From Oceanospirillum sp048264105 (GTDB lineage Bacteria > Pseudomonadota > Gammaproteobacteria > Pseudomonadales > Halomonadaceae): a stretch of 64,000 nucleotides of DNA. The first letter of the stretch is position 1. Each line of letters begins with the position of its first letter. This document shows positions 34,467 through 42,914 of the stretch, one piece after another. The notes under the pieces were generated by a model. The model made no database searches. It had not been told where the DNA came from and saw only the letters and a program-made list of their open reading frames with translations. The position numbers were made by a program, and so were the translations under genes. Location: assembly GCA_048264105.1 (NCBI GenBank), contig JBLXDJ010000003.1, positions 372,001-436,000 of the forward strand, read 5' to 3'.

Positions 34467-34684
34467 ATCTCTTTGCACCAAGATGCAACTTTAGACTCAC
34501 ACACTGCCCTTCAATAGCGCCCTGCCGATCTGGCAAACCATATAAAACGCCATATAAAGCCCAAAAAATCACAAATAAAACGCCAAAAAAGCAAAAAAGG
34601 CAGATATTTCCTCTTTTTTGCGCCCTTAAAATCTATTTTTCGGGAAATTTATTGTGCCCCCGCAGCATTTGACAGCCCTATTCT

Positions 34685-34715
34685 TTGACACTAGCATTGG
34701 TATTACCAATTTATA
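34685..34715 (+). promoter_or_regulatory. Predicted pdhR-like promoter with internal PdhR-type operator
   Basis: TTGACA (34685-34690) and TTTATA (34710-34715, spacer 19) flank ATTGGT-ATT-ACCAAT (34696-34710), a PdhR-type palindrome. An operator between -35 and -10 predicts autorepression of the regulator operon. Confidence 0.75.
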
Positions 34716-34823
34716 CCCAATGTTTTTTTAGGGCTTAAGGTTGCCAAAGACCTCCGGCACCCCCATCTAAGCGGCTTTATATTCACCAGCTGGCTCTTCA
34801 ACAGCTCATTTAGGTTTACCATA

Positions 34824-35597
34824 GTGGAAAGCAGCAACTACCGTCGGGTTAAACAACCCAAAATTTCTGACATCATCATGCAACAACTGGAAGGCATGAT
34901 CCTTGAGGGAACGTTTAAACCCGGACAGAAGCTGCCTCCGGAGCGGGAGCTTGCGACTCAATTTGAGGTATCACGCCCCTCGCTGAGAGAAGCGATTCAG
35001 AAGCTGATCGCTCGTGGCCTGTTGTTCAGCCGTCACGGCGGAGGGACTTATGTCTCAGAACAGCTGGGTACCTCTTTTACCGATCCGCTGCAGGATCTGC
35101 TCAGCTCCCACAATGAATTTCTTTACGATCAGCTGGAATTCCGTGACGCCTTAGAGGGTATCTCCGCTTACTACGCCGCCCTGCGCAGCACCGAAGCCGA
35201 TAAAGAGATGCTGACCAAGCGCTTCAACAACCTGATGGCGGTGTATGAAAAGAACGATCCGGTTCTGGAAGCCAAGGTTGATGCTGAGTTTCACATGGCG
35301 ATCGCCGAAGCGGCGCACAATGTCGTGCTGCTACACACCCTGCGCGGCCTGTTTAACATGCTGGAAAAGAGTATCGTCTCGAATCTGAAAAACCTGTTCG
35401 AGAAAAAAGAGTCCCGCCCGATACTGCTGGAGCAGCACAAGGCGATGTACGATGCCATTATGGAAGGCAACCCTGAAAAAGCCCGTGCCATGGCTCACGA
35501 ACATCTGGTCTTTGTGGAAGACAGCCTGCTGGAGATGAGCCGTCAGGAAACCCGCGTTGAACGCTCCCTGCGAAGAGCCCAGACCCAGCCGGTATAA
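34824..35597 (+). CDS. PdhR/LldR-type GntR (FadR subfamily) repressor
   Basis: A 257-residue regulator. The N-terminal winged helix (KQPKISDIIMQQLEGMILEGTFKPGQKLPPERELATQFEVSRPSLREAIQKL, then HGGGTYVSEQ) and the all-helical FCD effector domain (LEFRDALEGISAYYAALRSTEADKEM; FHMAIAEAAHNVVLLHTLRGLF) follow E. coli PdhR almost segment by segment, and the C-terminal RSLRRAQ is also shared. PdhR senses pyruvate and LldR senses lactate; context suggests either. Both nearby ATTGGT-N3-ACCAAT palindromes are its likely targets. It starts at GTG. It is followed by the dctBD-like genes with only 2 bases between, so all three are one operon. Confidence 0.9.
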   Translation: MESSNYRRVKQPKISDIIMQQLEGMILEGTFKPGQKLPPERELATQFEVSRPSLREAIQKLIARGLLFSRHGGGTYVSEQLGTSFTDPLQDLLSSHNEFLYDQLEFRDALEGISAYYAALRSTEADKEMLTKRFNNLMAVYEKNDPVLEAKVDAEFHMAIAEAAHNVVLLHTLRGLFNMLEKSIVSNLKNLFEKKESRPILLEQHKAMYDAIMEGNPEKARAMAHEHLVFVEDSLLEMSRQETRVERSLRRAQTQPV

Positions 35598-35599
35598 CA

Positions 35600-37939
35600 A
35601 TGCCCACAACATCCGCACCCGCAAAACTGCCTCCGGAAAATACCGACAGCAGCAACCTGTTCAGCACCCTGGGCATGTTGCTGCTGTTTGTCTTTCTGAT
35701 CTGGCAGGTTGCCAGCTGGACAGAACACTACGAACTTAGCCAACTGGAAGCTCAGGCCAGTAATGAGCTCACCCTGAATATCGCAAGCCTCAGAGGTAAG
35801 CTGGATAAGTATGAGTTTCTGCCGGAGATTCTGGTGAACAAACAGAATCTGGCAGAGGTGTTGCGGGAACCGGCTCCCGATACGATTCAGCAGCTCAACG
35901 CCACTCTGAAAAACTTCAAACAGATTACCGATGTCTCTGATATCTACCTGTTAGACGATGAAGGCACCACAATCGCCGCCAGTAACTGGCAAAGCCCTAA
36001 AAGCTTTATCGGTCAGAACTTCAATTACCGCCCCTATTACCAGCAGGCGATTAAAGGCCAACCCGGCCGTTTTTATGGCCTGGGCACCACATCCGGTGAG
36101 CGGGGTTATTACTTCTCTTACCCTGTGTTCAGCGGGCCATCACCCATAGGTGTGCTGGTAGTTAAAATTGTGGTGCGGAATCTTGAGATTCCCTGGAAAG
36201 ACCCCGCCACCGAATTCATAGTGACCGACCCGGACGGGATCATCTTTATCAGCAGCAATCAGGAGTGGTTGCTGAGCAGCATTCAGCCCCTGAGCGATGA
36301 AACCCGTCGACATATCCGGGATTCCAAACGCTACGGCGACAAAGAGATTGCGCCACTGGCTTTTAAAGTGGCAGAACCTTTTGGCGAAGGTCAGCTGGTC
36401 AGGGTCGCTTCCGGCACAGAAAGCAACAAGGCGCAGGTTAACGCTTATCTGCAGTTTAACCGCCCGATGCCTAATGCCGGTTGGCATCTGCATATTCTGA
36501 AAAACACCAAAAGCGTCCGTACCGAAATTCTGAAAAACAGCCTGCTGGCCGCCGGTATCTATATGGTGCTGGTACTGCTGACCCTATACAGCCTGCAGCG
36601 CCAGCGCATCCAGCGGGAACGGATCCGCCATGACCGCGAAACCAAAAGAGCGCTGGAAGCCAACGAAGGCCGCATCCGCGCGATTCTGGATAACACCAAG
36701 GCCGGTATCATTACCATGGATCGCAAAGGGCGGGTGGACTATATCAACCCCTCAGCAGAGGTGCTGTTCGGTTACCAACTGCATGAGCTGTACGGCAGCA
36801 GCTTCTTCGACCTGATTCCGGAGCAGATTCAGCACGAGTGCCAGCAGGCACTCTCCCACGCCAGTGGTCAGCCCATTGAAACCCTGGGCCTGCGCAAAGA
36901 CCGTCATCAGGTGCCGATCGAGATTATCGTCAGCATGATGAGTCGCGGACAGGGATCGGACTACATGATCACCCTGCACGACATTACCGAGCGGAAACAG
37001 CACGAAGAGGCACTGCAGGCGGCCTATGACGAGATGGAAAGCCGGGTTGTCGAGCGAACGCAGGATCTTACCGAGACCAACCAGCGGCTGAAACAAGAGA
37101 TCGAACAACACCGGGATACCACAGAAACCCTGCAGAAAACTCAGGACGAGTTGATTCAGGCTGCCAAACTTGCCGTACTGGGTCAGATGAGCGCCAGCAT
37201 CAACCACGAGCTGAACCAGCCACTGGCCGCGATCCGGGCTTATGCGGAAAACAGCGTCACCTTTATCGAACGGGATCATCCCGATATGGCACGGGAGAAT
37301 CTTGAACAGATTGTCGAGCTGACCGACCGTATGGCCGCCATCAGCGCCCAGCTGAAACTGTTTGCCCGTAAGAGCGAAGGTCAGCTGGCTGCCGTTTCAG
37401 TTCAGGCCACCATCCAATACGCTCTGCGCCTTTTCCGCCCCCAACTGGAGAAAGAGCGGGTTACGCTGGATATCAGCCTGCCGGAACAGGATCTGTTTGT
37501 TCGCGCCGATGCGGTGCGGCTGGAGCAGGTGATCGTCAACCTGATCAGCAACGCGCTGCTGGCGGTCTCCGGTCAGCAGAACAGAGCCATTGCCGTCAGC
37601 CTGAGCTCTCACCTGTCAGCGGAACAGGCGCAGATTCAGATCGATGTGGCCGACAGTGGCCCCGGTATTGAAGATGAACATCTGCGCCAGATCTTTAATC
37701 CCTTCTTCAGTACCCGGGAAGGGGGCAAAGGACTGGGGCTGGGGCTTTCGATCTCCTACCGGATCATCAGTGATTTTGGTGGTAGTATTACCGCCATTAA
37801 CCGGCCTGAAGGCGGAGCGATTCTGAGAATCATACTGCCCGTTGCAGAGACGCATGACACAGACCGTCAGCTTCCGCCCTCATCACCGGACACCCCGACA
37901 CCGGAACCATCAGCACCGGAAAAACGATCCTATCGATAA
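35600..37939 (+). CDS. DctB-like sensor histidine kinase with extra PAS domain
   Basis: A 779-residue membrane kinase. TM1 (~22-42: LFSTLGMLLLFVFLIWQVASW) and TM2 (~315-335) enclose a periplasmic double-PDC domain as in DctB (ISDIYLLDDEGTTIAASNW-like VSDIYLLDDEGTTIAASN, NYRPYYQQAIKGQPGRFYGLGTTSGERGYYFSYPV), which binds carboxylates. A cytoplasmic PAS (~350-465) follows, then a coiled coil, the H-box SINHELNQPLAAIRAY (H536) and the ATPase domain (NALLAVSG, DSGPGIEDE, GGKGLGLGLSI). It would phosphorylate the DctD-like protein. E. coli-type DctB has no such PAS; here it may add a cytoplasmic signal. Confidence 0.92.
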   Translation: MPTTSAPAKLPPENTDSSNLFSTLGMLLLFVFLIWQVASWTEHYELSQLEAQASNELTLNIASLRGKLDKYEFLPEILVNKQNLAEVLREPAPDTIQQLNATLKNFKQITDVSDIYLLDDEGTTIAASNWQSPKSFIGQNFNYRPYYQQAIKGQPGRFYGLGTTSGERGYYFSYPVFSGPSPIGVLVVKIVVRNLEIPWKDPATEFIVTDPDGIIFISSNQEWLLSSIQPLSDETRRHIRDSKRYGDKEIAPLAFKVAEPFGEGQLVRVASGTESNKAQVNAYLQFNRPMPNAGWHLHILKNTKSVRTEILKNSLLAAGIYMVLVLLTLYSLQRQRIQRERIRHDRETKRALEANEGRIRAILDNTKAGIITMDRKGRVDYINPSAEVLFGYQLHELYGSSFFDLIPEQIQHECQQALSHASGQPIETLGLRKDRHQVPIEIIVSMMSRGQGSDYMITLHDITERKQHEEALQAAYDEMESRVVERTQDLTETNQRLKQEIEQHRDTTETLQKTQDELIQAAKLAVLGQMSASINHELNQPLAAIRAYAENSVTFIERDHPDMARENLEQIVELTDRMAAISAQLKLFARKSEGQLAAVSVQATIQYALRLFRPQLEKERVTLDISLPEQDLFVRADAVRLEQVIVNLISNALLAVSGQQNRAIAVSLSSHLSAEQAQIQIDVADSGPGIEDEHLRQIFNPFFSTREGGKGLGLGLSISYRIISDFGGSITAINRPEGGAILRIILPVAETHDTDRQLPPSSPDTPTPEPSAPEKRSYR

Positions 37940-37989
37940 CCCTCAGGCATCGATAAAGGTCAGAAACAGCCGATAACAGCGAGAATTGT

Positions 37990-39345
37990 ATGACCCAGTC
38001 CACCGACGTTTTTGTGATTGATGACGAGAAACATCTGCGGATAACGGTGGCTCAGACCCTCTCGCTGGCCGGTTATACCCCGAAAAGCTTCGATAACGCC
38101 GAACACGCACTTCATCAGCTGTCACCGGAATGGGACGGCGTCATCATCTCCGATATTCGTATGCCGGGTATGGATGGACTGGAATTTATGCGTGAAGCCC
38201 TGCGCATCGACCGGGATATTCCTATCATCCTGATCTCGGGTCACGGCGATATCTCCATGGCGGTCAGCGCCATCCGGGAAGGTGCGTATGACTTTCTGGA
38301 AAAACCCTTCTCCAATGAGCTGCTGCTGGATGTGGTCAAGCGCGCGGAAGAGAAGCGTCGCCTGACTCTGGAAAACCGCCAGCTGAAACAGGATCTGGAA
38401 GTACACAGCGCTCCCGGCCCCCGCATCATCGGTAAAACCCGCAATATGCAGCAACTGCTGCGCATGGTGGGTCAGGTTGCTCCCCTGCAGACCGATGTGC
38501 TTCTGTTTGGCGAAACCGGTGCCGGTAAAGATCAGATCGCCCGCTTTATGCACGAACACAGCCCCCGTCAGGGCAAAAACTACGTCGCCATCAACTGTGG
38601 GGCTGTACCGGAATCCATTATTGAATCCGAGCTGTTCGGCCATGAACCCGGTGCTTTTACCGGTGCTCAGAAACGCCGCATCGGTAAGTTTGAACACGCC
38701 AACGGCGGTACCCTGTTTCTGGATGAGATAGAAAGCATGCCGCTCTCTCTGCAGGTGAAGCTGTTACGTGTCCTGCAGGAGCGCTGCATTGAGCGTCTGG
38801 GCAGTAATGAACTGATCCCGCTGGATATACGCGTCATCGCCGCCACCAAGGTGGATCTGAAACAGGCGGCAGAAGAGGGTAACTTCCGGGAAGATCTCTA
38901 CTACCGGCTGAACGTGGTCACGCTGGAAATTCCGCCCCTGCGGGAGCGTATGGAAGATATTCCCCTGCTGTTCCAGCACTTTGTACTTGTGGCATCAAAC
39001 CGTGTTGGCCGCGAAGCACCGCCTCTGGATGGAGGTCATATTTCCGTGCTGATGAGCCACAACTGGCCGGGCAACGTGCGGGAGCTGCGCAATCTGGCCG
39101 AGCGCTATGTACTGTTAGGGGAAACCTGCGATTACAACCTTGAACAGCTGATGTACGGCGAAGAATCCACCGCCCCCCTGACCCTGCCGCAACAGGTCGA
39201 GATGTTTGAGCGCAGCCTGATCGAACAGGAACTGGCCCGCCAGAAAGGCTCCATAAAACTGACCATGGAAGCCCTCGGCCTGCCGCGAAAAACCCTGTAT
39301 GACAAACTGAAAAAGTACGGCCTGAAACGGGATGACTTTACCTGA
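37990..39345 (+). CDS. DctD-like sigma-54 response regulator
   Basis: A 451-residue regulator. The receiver domain has D55 (SDIRMPGMDGLEF) as phosphoacceptor, followed by an AAA+ domain with Walker A (LFGETGAGKDQIARF), the GAFTGA loop (EPGAFTGAQKRR) that contacts sigma-54, and Walker B (GGTLFLDEIESMPL). The C-terminal Fis-type helix-turn-helix is GSIKLTMEALGLPRKTLYDKLKKYGL. It is the partner of the kinase 50 bases upstream. Its target promoter is not apparent in this window. Confidence 0.94.
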   Translation: MTQSTDVFVIDDEKHLRITVAQTLSLAGYTPKSFDNAEHALHQLSPEWDGVIISDIRMPGMDGLEFMREALRIDRDIPIILISGHGDISMAVSAIREGAYDFLEKPFSNELLLDVVKRAEEKRRLTLENRQLKQDLEVHSAPGPRIIGKTRNMQQLLRMVGQVAPLQTDVLLFGETGAGKDQIARFMHEHSPRQGKNYVAINCGAVPESIIESELFGHEPGAFTGAQKRRIGKFEHANGGTLFLDEIESMPLSLQVKLLRVLQERCIERLGSNELIPLDIRVIAATKVDLKQAAEEGNFREDLYYRLNVVTLEIPPLRERMEDIPLLFQHFVLVASNRVGREAPPLDGGHISVLMSHNWPGNVRELRNLAERYVLLGETCDYNLEQLMYGEESTAPLTLPQQVEMFERSLIEQELARQKGSIKLTMEALGLPRKTLYDKLKKYGLKRDDFT

Positions 39346-39379
39346 TCACCGCCAGCAGCAGACCACCTGAAACAGATCA

Positions 39380-39404
39380 CCGGACAGATACCTCATTTGT
39401 CCGG
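39380..39404. terminator. Weak hairpin after dctD
   Basis: CCGGACA / TGTCCGG with an 11-base loop lies 35 bases after the dctD stop. No T-run follows, so confidence as a terminator is low. Confidence 0.4.
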
Positions 39405-39462
39405 CCAAACCGAAACCTGCTAACCTGCGTAGTAAGACCCATAAAAAACACGGGGTTACTCT

Positions 39463-40536
39463 ATGTCATCGTCTCAGTCACCATCAGCGTCATCAAACAC
39501 TACGTCGGGCAAGTCATCAGCCCCTTCCATCGCCATTATTGGTGCCGGTCTTGCGGGTTGTACACTTGCCCGTCAACTGGCCGATGCCGGTTGCCTCGTT
39601 ACTCTGTATGAGAAAAGTCGTGGCACCGGTGGCCGTCTCGCGAGCTGTCGCATCGGTAATGACACCGCCGATCTGGGTGCCAGCTGGCTGGAGTGGGAAG
39701 CCAGGCCCTCTGCGCATCAACTGCCCTTTCAGGACTGGCTCTCCGAGCAGGAAGCCGCCGGTCATCTGCATCTCTGGCAACCCATCACTCAGAACTTCCA
39801 GCGGGAAGCGCAACCCGACCGCAAACGCTACGTGGGCAATAACCGGCTTAGCGCACTGACCCGCAGTCTGATCGACCATGACGGCATCACTCTGCACAAC
39901 GAAGTCAGAATCGAATCCATCACCCCTAAAATCACCGTCGGTGGCAACAGTCTGGTGCTGCATGATACTCAGCACGAACCGATCGGTGAGTTTGATCAGG
40001 TGGTGGTTGCCACGCCCGCGCCTCAGGCCGCGCCCCTGCTTAAAGCAGAACCCGCCTTGCAGGCATTAGCGCAACAGGTTGAGCCGGATGCCTGCTGGAC
40101 GCTGGTACTGGGCTATGAGACGCCACTCAGCACGCCTATCGAACTATTTGAGGGTGAGCACCCCATTTTACGTCGCGTAGTACGGGACAGCCGTAAACCG
40201 GGGCGTCATTCATCAGAGGATGTCTGGGTGATTCAGGCCAGAGCCGACTGGAGTCTGCAGATGGTGGATGATGAGAAAGAGCACGTACAGAAAGATCTGG
40301 AACACGCTTTCCATCAGCTGATGCAGTCTCAGCCGGTTGCGGACAGCGCCCGCTGCCATCGCTGGCTGTACAGCACCTGCACCAGCCTGAATCTGGATTC
40401 CGGTTTTCTGCATGATCCGCAAACCGGACTTTCTGTTTGTGGTGACTGGCTGGCGGGATTCGGTTTTGAGGCCAGCTGGCAATCCGCTATGGCACTCAGC
40501 CACGCCCTGCTGACTGATCTGAAAAGCACGACCTGA
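39463..40536 (+). CDS. Renalase-like FAD/NAD(P)-binding oxidoreductase
   Basis: A 357-residue flavoprotein. After a Ser-rich 22-residue start, the dinucleotide fold IAIIGAGLAGCTLARQLADAGCLVTLYEKSRGTGGRLAS is clear; the C-terminus has the FAD-closing CGDWLAGFGFEASWQSAMALSHALL. The layout (FAD motif, monooxygenase-like middle, GDW near the end) matches the renalase-like family of bacteria, of which some oxidise reduced nicotinamide isomers. The substrate is unknown. It is not in an obvious operon. Confidence 0.85.
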   Translation: MSSSQSPSASSNTTSGKSSAPSIAIIGAGLAGCTLARQLADAGCLVTLYEKSRGTGGRLASCRIGNDTADLGASWLEWEARPSAHQLPFQDWLSEQEAAGHLHLWQPITQNFQREAQPDRKRYVGNNRLSALTRSLIDHDGITLHNEVRIESITPKITVGGNSLVLHDTQHEPIGEFDQVVVATPAPQAAPLLKAEPALQALAQQVEPDACWTLVLGYETPLSTPIELFEGEHPILRRVVRDSRKPGRHSSEDVWVIQARADWSLQMVDDEKEHVQKDLEHAFHQLMQSQPVADSARCHRWLYSTCTSLNLDSGFLHDPQTGLSVCGDWLAGFGFEASWQSAMALSHALLTDLKSTT

Positions 40537-40572
40537 AGAAATAATTCCAACCGACCGACTACCAATTACCAA

Positions 40573-41262
40573 CTACCAACTCTTCTGCCAGCTCCAGCGC
40601 ACTCTGGGATCTGTCATCAGGTACCAGAGTTCGCTGATGGGTGGCGCGACGGTAATAATCAGCCCCATCAGCAGGCTCAGCATCAGAATGGTATTACCGA
40701 TGTTCTGGTAGTCGAACAGCTTAAACGCGGTTCCGAAGGAGCGTTTGATGCGCGCATTGGTCAGATCCACGCTATAACACTCATCCAATAACAGATGGAT
40801 CAGATAGCCGATCAGCAGGCTAACCCCCATCAGCCAGCTCACCTCTTCCGATAACCCCACCGCCCGATAGGCCAGAAACGCGCCAAACACAGCAAACAGG
40901 CAACCCGCTAGCAGGGAGTGAAAGATCCCCCGATGCACAGTAAAACGGGCGAAGATATACCAGACGCCATAACGCACTGCGATAAAACTGGTGGTGCCTG
41001 CCACCCATAAGCCTGCGATAGGAACTTTGTCCGCCAGTGCGACAACAGACAACACTGCTGCAATCCCACCCAGAATAGAAAACAGCGCCCGCACCACATT
41101 GGAATAATCCGAGTCGATATCCGGCAGAATGCCGCCAATCATCACCAGACACCAACCGGCAATCGCTTCGTTCAGCGTCATCAGGTTGGTCACTAACGCG
41201 CCGGATAACACTAAACCACCACCCAGGGCAGCGCCCCCCAGATGGGTCTGAAAATTGGCCAT
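40573..41262 (-). CDS. YdjM-like membrane-bound metal-dependent hydrolase
   Basis: A 229-residue integral membrane protein. The YdjM/DUF457 features are present: MANFQTHLGGAALGGG with the first histidine, GGILPDIDSDYSN, VHRGIFHSLLAGCL, and YLIHLLLDECYSVDLTN, giving the His/Asp metal site in a membrane frame of 5-6 helices. In E. coli YdjM is a LexA-regulated gene; I see no clear LexA box here. The ATG at 41262 is chosen by family similarity; the frame extends to 41277 with a TTG. Confidence 0.85.
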   Translation of the reverse strand: MANFQTHLGGAALGGGLVLSGALVTNLMTLNEAIAGWCLVMIGGILPDIDSDYSNVVRALFSILGGIAAVLSVVALADKVPIAGLWVAGTTSFIAVRYGVWYIFARFTVHRGIFHSLLAGCLFAVFGAFLAYRAVGLSEEVSWLMGVSLLIGYLIHLLLDECYSVDLTNARIKRSFGTAFKLFDYQNIGNTILMLSLLMGLIITVAPPISELWYLMTDPRVRWSWQKSW

Positions 41263-41503
41263 GGCTAACACCCACAAATCACACCCGCCATCACAGGGAA
41301 AACGGGGAGAGAAACCGCAAAATCATCTGATGATTAAATCAAGAAAAAACAAAAGGTTAACCATTAGAAGCATAGCGATTACTGGAGATAAAACCAGTAA
41401 TAAATCCGGTGTTATTGCAGGGCATTCAGAGGGAGAAAAGCGGGGAAAGTGAATACAGAGTGAGCATGCTGATCATGACTCACTCTGTCAGAAACAGAAA
41501 CGA

Positions 41504-42328
41504 TCAGGCGGGTTTAACGTGCAACTCAAACAGATCAGGATCCAGCCACAGGTTAGCCTGTTTCACTTTTTTATAACGCAGATCGACCGATAACAGCTGC
41601 TTCAGCTGTTTGCGATCTTCCGGGCTGGCATTACAGCCCGTGATCACCTGCTTCACCAGCCCCGGCGGGAAGTTAAACAGGTAAAAATCCTGATGACCGG
41701 CATTGGCGACCTTGTCTGCGGATTCTTTCGGCCGTACCAGACGAACTTCCTGCTCAAAGCTCCAGCCTTCGCCACGGTAAAACAGTGACGGGAAAGGCTG
41801 CACACGGGCCTTAACCGATGGTCGTTCATTGGAGTAGGTCACAGGGCGCAGCACCTGTGGCTGCTCTTTATGTTTCGGATGCATAAAGTAGCTGTGGCCA
41901 CCATCCAGCTCCACCACAAAGCCTCTGTAGTTGTCACCGTAGCGTTCCCACAACACAGGATTATCCGGTGACTTAAACAGACGACAGACCGCAAGGGATT
42001 CGAGTTTTTTCGGATCCGGCAGCTTTTTCACTTTCGGCTGCTGTCGCTGACGCATCTGCTTTTCAATCGCCGGACGTTTCTGGGCAGCCTGCTCGCAGAA
42101 ATACTCTTCTGTGACCAGCGCCTGCATGTGCTCCGGCAGCGCAGCGTACTGACGGCGCAGCTCAGCCTGAAAGTCATCATTACTGATCGGCGTCTGATCC
42201 GGTGCTTTGCGAACCGAAGGCCGGTTGACCTCAAAGGGATCCTGACGCTCAACAGCACCGCTAAAGTGCAGGCGGTTATTACGCAGTACATCCAGATGGC
42301 GGAAAGAGAGGTAAAGATAGAGCTTCAT
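41504..42328 (-). CDS. DUF2971 domain protein
   Basis: A 274-residue soluble protein. Its N-terminus KLYLYLSFRHLDVLRNNRLHFSGAVERQDPFE and the later CRLFKSPDNPVLWERYGDNYRGFVVELDGG follow the DUF2971 pattern (short helical start, 'W-x-x-Y-x-x-x-x-x-G-F-V-x-x-x-D'). The function of the domain is unknown; some members occur in accessory regions, but this one lies among housekeeping genes. The composition matches its neighbours. Confidence 0.8.
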   Translation of the reverse strand: MKLYLYLSFRHLDVLRNNRLHFSGAVERQDPFEVNRPSVRKAPDQTPISNDDFQAELRRQYAALPEHMQALVTEEYFCEQAAQKRPAIEKQMRQRQQPKVKKLPDPKKLESLAVCRLFKSPDNPVLWERYGDNYRGFVVELDGGHSYFMHPKHKEQPQVLRPVTYSNERPSVKARVQPFPSLFYRGEGWSFEQEVRLVRPKESADKVANAGHQDFYLFNFPPGLVKQVITGCNASPEDRKQLKQLLSVDLRYKKVKQANLWLDPDLFELHVKPA

Positions 42329-42374
42329 TGCGTGTAGTCGTCCCGGAGATCACTAAGTCAGAGTGCCATCAGCC

Positions 42375-42914
42375 TCAGCCCGATGGACAAGCCAGATCAT
42401 AACACTCTGTCAGCGCTTTCGGGATACGTCGGGCTTTGCCGTTGCTCATATAGGTGCAGACGTAATGGCTGTAGGCTTTGAAGAGTGTCCTGCCGTCACC
42501 GATGCGTTTGAGTTCAAAACGGCGGAAGGCGCTGATGCGGTTATGACGCTCCAGCCAGGTCGCCATGATCAGCTGATCGCCTTCATGGGCGGGAGCAACA
42601 TAATCCAGCTCATGCCGGTGCACCACCATGGCCACATCCCAGGCTTCATAACGCTCAAGGGTAATACCCAGCTGATGGAGATGCGCCCAGCCTGCTTCCT
42701 CCAGCCACTTCAGGTAGACCGCATTATTCACGTGGCCGTAATGATCGATAGCATCAGAGGAAACGGTAATGGGTAGCAGAAAAGGTTGCTGCTGTCCCTG
42801 TTCCGGCAACAACCAGTTCAGGGAATCCGCATCTGCTACCGACCTGTTATCCACAACCTCCTGTCCGGCAGTCGGTGTGGATAACCTGTTTTTATCGCCT
42901 CTGGTATCAGTCAC
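42375..42914 (-). CDS. Acyl-CoA thioesterase, hotdog (4HBT) family
   Basis: A ~179-residue protein with a 4HBT core from about residue 50 (ITVSSDAIDHYGHVNNAVYLKWLEEAGWAH, the active-site Asp in DAIDHYGHVNN; HRHELDYVAPAHEGDQLIMATWL). It probably hydrolyses an acyl-CoA. The N-terminal ~45 residues are unusual for the family. I give GTG at 42914, overlapping the rlmI stop (GTGACTGA); a TTG at 42929 is also possible, and no start codon close to the core has a good ribosome site. A DnaA-box-like inverted pair lies within this N-terminal part. Confidence 0.82.
   Translation of the reverse strand: MTDTRGDKNRLSTPTAGQEVVDNRSVADADSLNWLLPEQGQQQPFLLPITVSSDAIDHYGHVNNAVYLKWLEEAGWAHLHQLGITLERYEAWDVAMVVHRHELDYVAPAHEGDQLIMATWLERHNRISAFRRFELKRIGDGRTLFKAYSHYVCTYMSNGKARRIPKALTECYDLACPSG
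42847..42884. promoter_or_regulatory. Inverted pair of perfect DnaA-box sequences
   Basis: TTATCCACA (42847-42855) and its reverse complement TGTGGATAA (42876-42884) face each other over 20 bases, both matching the DnaA box TTATNCACA. They also make a 10-base RNA stem in the thioesterase message, with AGGAGG in the loop. The function is unknown. Confidence 0.5.

Larger units (their letters stand above)
34297..34823. other. 527-base divergent regulatory region between dctP and pdhR-like gene
   Basis: It holds the two PdhR-type operators and two promoters listed separately, plus two direct copies of CCATATAAA (34538-34546 and 34550-34558, 12-base period) in an A/T-rich stretch of 34550-34660. 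I see no gene. I looked for a sigma-54 (GG-N10-GC) element facing dctP and did not find one. Confidence 0.6.

Noticed and set aside
34297..34680. Sigma-54 promoter in front of dctPQM, expected because of DctB/DctD
   Set aside because: No GG-N10-GC element with acceptable flanks was found by reading the minus strand.
41504..42328. DUF2971 protein as part of a defence island
   Set aside because: Some DUF2971 proteins occur near defence genes, but the neighbours here are housekeeping and the composition does not differ.
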